6,648 bases of DNA, taken from positions 1 to 6,648 of the forward strand of contig PEUI01000039.1 of the NCBI GenBank assembly GCA_002785585.1, read 5' to 3'. Within the stretch, counting starts at the first letter, position 1, and the number at the start of each line of letters is the position of its first letter. Positions 4,179 to 6,648 of the stretch are shown piece after piece. Under the pieces are notes generated by a model. The model was given only the letters and a program-made list of their open reading frames with translations, was not told the DNA's origin and did not search any database. Origin of the DNA: Lysobacterales bacterium CG02_land_8_20_14_3_00_62_12. Its GTDB lineage: Bacteria > Pseudomonadota > Gammaproteobacteria > Xanthomonadales > Ahniellaceae. The position numbers and the translations under genes were made by a program.

Positions 4179-6648
4179 ATGTCCAAGAATCTGCTCATCG
4201 TCGAGTCGCCGGCCAAAGCCAAAACCATCAACAAGTATCTGGGCAAGGATTTTCAGGTACTGGCTTCGTACGGTCACGTTCGCGATCTGGTGCCGCGCGA
4301 AGGTGCCGTTGATACCGAACACGATTTCGCCATGCGCTACGAGTTGATCGAAAAGAACGAACGCCATGTCGAGGCCATTTGCAAGGCCGCCAAAGCCGCC
4401 GAGGCGCTGTATCTGGCCACCGACCTGGATCGCGAAGGGGAAGCGATCAGCTGGCACATCGCCGAAATCCTTCGCGAACGCGGATTGCTCAAAGGCCGCA
4501 GTCTGCACCGCGTGGTGTTTGGCGAGATCACCCCGAAGGCGGTGACCGAGGCGATGCAACATCCGCGGCAGATTGCTACCGACCTGGTCAACGCGCAACA
4601 GGCACGCCGTGCGCTCGACTACCTGGTCGGTTTCAAGCTGTCGCCGGTGCTCTGGCGCAAGGTACAGACCGGGCTCTCGGCGGGCCGGGTGCAATCACCG
4701 GCGTTGCGCATGATCACCGAGCGCGAAGAAGAGATCGAAGCCTTCATCAAACAGGAATACTGGTCGCTGGAGGCGCTTTGCCAGCACCCGCAGGCGCCAT
4801 TTGGCGCCCGGCTGACGCCCTTTGAGGGGGTCAAGGTCGAACAATTTTCGTTTACCGATGGCGCCACCGCCGAACGCGTTCGCAGCACCCTGGTCGCTGC
4901 CGCCAACGGCCGTCTGCAGGTCAGTGAAGTCACCAGCAAACAGCGCCAGCGCCGCCCGTCGCCGCCGTTCACCACGTCCACCCTGCAGCAAGAGGCGGCG
5001 CGCAAACTCGGTTTCGGTACCAGTCGCACCATGCGCCTGGCGCAGGGTTTGTACGAAGGCGTCGCCCTTGGTAGCGAGGGTTCGGTTGGTTTGATTACCT
5101 ACATGCGTACCGACTCGGTCAGCCTTGCCGAGGAGGCCATCGTGGAGCTGCGCGATTTGATCCATCAGCGCTATGGCAAAGCGGCGCTGCCGCCGGTGCC
5201 GAATGTGTACAAGAACAAATCCAAAAACGCCCAGGAAGCCCACGAAGCGATCCGGCCAACCGTGGCCGGGCATACGCCCGAATCGGTGGCGGCCTATTTG
5301 AATCCCGATCAACTGCGTTTGTACGAATTGATCTGGAAACGCGCCATCGCCAGCCAGATGGCGCCTGCGCTGCTCAACACCGTGGCGGTGGACCTGGAAG
5401 CTAGTGAACGTCATCGCTTTCGCGTCACCGGAACCACTGTGGTCGAGCCCGGATTTCTGGCCGTTTATGAAGAAGGCCGCGACCAGAAAAGCGAAGACGA
5501 TGACGACGAAGGCCGGCGGCTGCCGAGCATGAAAAAAGGCGATTGGGTGCCGCTCACGCAAATCAACGCCGATCAGCATTTCACCGAACCGCCGCCGCGG
5601 TTTTCCGAGGCCAGCTTGGTCAAGACCTTGGAGGAATACGGCATCGGTCGACCATCGACCTACGCCAGCATCATCCAGACCCTGCTGTCACGGGAATACG
5701 TGCTGCTCGACAGCCGCCGGTTTCGGCCGACCGATGTCGGCCGCGTCGTCGCCAAGTTTCTGTCCACGCATTTCAGCCAATACGTCGATTACGACTTCAC
5801 CGCCAAGCTGGAAGACGAGCTCGATGGCGTTGCTCGCGGCGAACAGGAATGGGTGCCGTTGTTGCAGCGGTTCTGGACGCCGTTCAAGGCCTTGGTCAGC
5901 GACAAGATGGAGTCAGTCAGTCTCGACGAAGCCAAATCGCAGCGCGTGCTCGGCAACGATCCGGTCAGCGGCAAGCCGGTGAGCGTGCGCCTGGGGCGCT
6001 ATGGCGCGTTTGCCCAGATCGGCAGCAAAGACGACGAAGACAAACCCAAGTTCGCCAGCCTGTTGCCCGGCCAAAGCCTGCATACGATCGCTCTGGACGA
6101 GGCGCTGATCCTGTTCAAAATGCCGCGCCAGCTCGGTGACGCCGACGATGGCGTGGCGGTGACCGCCGGCATCGGCCGCTTCGGACCCTTTATCAAGCAC
6201 GGCACCACCTATGCCTCGATCAAAATCCCGGACGATGCCTACACGATCGAACTGCCGCGCGCGCTGGAACTGCTGCGCGAGAAACAGGAAGCCATTGCCA
6301 ACCGCGTGATCGCCAGTTTTGATGAAGGCAAAATCCAGATTTTGCGCGGCAAGTTCGGTCCCTACATCACCGACGGTGAAAAGAATGGCCGGATCCCCAA
6401 AGACCGCGAACCAGAAACGCTGGACCGTGAAGAATGTGTCGCCCTGCTCGCTGTCGGCAAACCGGTGCGTAAAGGCTGGGGCAGCAAAAAAGCCGGGGCC
6501 AAAAAATCCGCCGCCAAGAAAGCGGCGCCGCGCCAGGCAGCGGTGAGCAAAGCGGCAGCAGCGGTGAAGCCGGCAGCCAAGCCGTCCGCCGCCAAGAAAG
6601 CACCCGCAAAAAAATCGACACCAAAAAAAGCGGCGGTGAAGAAAGCGG
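4179..6648 (+). CDS. topA: DNA topoisomerase I, type IA (3' end beyond the window)
   Basis: TopA relaxes negatively supercoiled DNA by passing one strand through a transient break. The frame is open through all 823 visible codons and leaves the window without a stop. The ATG at 4179 has GGGA a few bases upstream and yields MSKNLLIVESPAKAKTI, the standard start. The TOPRIM domain shows E9 and D82-L-D84-R-E86. The catalytic tyrosine is Y308 in GLITYMRTDS, with R310. Further on are EEGRDQ followed by an acidic run (439-444) and EYGIGRPSTYASII (486-499). The C-terminus has repeats of the topoisomerase C-terminal type: LGRYGAFAQIG (605-615), GRFGPFIKHG (666-675) and GKFGPYITDG (724-733). A Lys/Ala/Pro-rich tail follows from about 764. 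Only three cysteines (68, 201, 753) are present, so the tetracysteine zinc ribbons of E. coli TopA are absent. Line 4501-4560 has 39 GC of 60. Confidence 0.97.
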   Translation, partial: MSKNLLIVESPAKAKTINKYLGKDFQVLASYGHVRDLVPREGAVDTEHDFAMRYELIEKNERHVEAICKAAKAAEALYLATDLDREGEAISWHIAEILRERGLLKGRSLHRVVFGEITPKAVTEAMQHPRQIATDLVNAQQARRALDYLVGFKLSPVLWRKVQTGLSAGRVQSPALRMITEREEEIEAFIKQEYWSLEALCQHPQAPFGARLTPFEGVKVEQFSFTDGATAERVRSTLVAAANGRLQVSEVTSKQRQRRPSPPFTTSTLQQEAARKLGFGTSRTMRLAQGLYEGVALGSEGSVGLITYMRTDSVSLAEEAIVELRDLIHQRYGKAALPPVPNVYKNKSKNAQEAHEAIRPTVAGHTPESVAAYLNPDQLRLYELIWKRAIASQMAPALLNTVAVDLEASERHRFRVTGTTVVEPGFLAVYEEGRDQKSEDDDDEGRRLPSMKKGDWVPLTQINADQHFTEPPPRFSEASLVKTLEEYGIGRPSTYASIIQTLLSREYVLLDSRRFRPTDVGRVVAKFLSTHFSQYVDYDFTAKLEDELDGVARGEQEWVPLLQRFWTPFKALVSDKMESVSLDEAKSQRVLGNDPVSGKPVSVRLGRYGAFAQIGSKDDEDKPKFASLLPGQSLHTIALDEALILFKMPRQLGDADDGVAVTAGIGRFGPFIKHGTTYASIKIPDDAYTIELPRALELLREKQEAIANRVIASFDEGKIQILRGKFGPYITDGEKNGRIPKDREPETLDREECVALLAVGKPVRKGWGSKKAGAKKSAAKKAAPRQAAVSKAAAAVKPAAKPSAAKKAPAKKSTPKKAAVKKA
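6507..6601 (+). repeat. 17-bp direct repeat inside the topA Lys/Ala tail
   Basis: TCCGCCGCCAAGAAAGC occurs at 6507-6523 and again at 6585-6601. The 78-bp offset keeps both copies in frame, each encoding SAAKKA. The surrounding tail is built from related AKK/PKK/AAK units, so it has probably grown and shrunk by in-frame slippage or recombination. Tail length may vary between strains. Confidence 0.7.

Noticed and set aside
4695..5579. 294-codon minus-strand open frame opposite topA
   Set aside because: It covers the TopA catalytic region on the other strand. Its His/Phe/Gly-rich sequence is a shadow of TopA codons.
1..6648. CRISPR arrays, insertion sequences, rRNA or riboswitches
   Set aside because: No regularly spaced repeats, transposase motifs, rRNA signatures or recognisable riboswitch cores were seen.

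Overview
The window looks like a chromosomal segment of a GC-rich gammaproteobacterium. Three things point this way: a tRNA with an encoded CCA end, the gene order dprA-smg-topA, and a TopA with no zinc ribbons and a Lys/Ala-rich tail. I recall the order and the tail from Xanthomonadales-type genomes, so an origin in or near that order is my best inference. It is not demonstrated here.

Layout. Bases 1-56 are the 3' part of a tRNA with anticodon CAT, most likely elongator tRNA-Met, cut by the window edge. Only 45 bp beyond its CCA end is the tail of a two-gene minus-strand operon. That operon is a P-loop ATPase of the AAA_21/OLD-like ABC-ATPase group (1855 down to 659), followed with a GTGA start/stop overlap by a DUF4276-type, TOPRIM-like protein (662 down to 102). 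This pair is the accessory part of the window. Its architecture, an SMC/RecF-like ATPase plus a separate TOPRIM-like partner, parallels known anti-phage systems such as PARIS and, in fused form, OLD and Gabija. A defence role is inference only. A possible 38-codon ORF sits immediately upstream of the ATPase and overlaps its start codon.

Bases 1856-2301 hold no confident gene. They contain a perfect 14-bp palindrome, a long imperfect inverted repeat and a short hairpin, and they separate the accessory operon from the divergent plus-strand housekeeping block.

The plus-strand block is dprA (DNA-processing protein A, no ATG start available), smg (DUF494, 19 bp downstream, surely co-transcribed), a 235-bp gap that may carry a topA promoter, and topA (DNA topoisomerase I). 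TopA is open at the window end, with 823 codons visible. dprA protects incoming single-stranded DNA and loads RecA on it, topA relaxes negative supercoils, and smg is of unknown function. The three are a conserved neighbourhood rather than a single pathway.

The most interesting item is the ATPase/DUF4276 pair wedged between a tRNA 3' end and dprA. No integrase, no duplicated tRNA end and no insertion sequence is visible in the window, so mobility is not shown.
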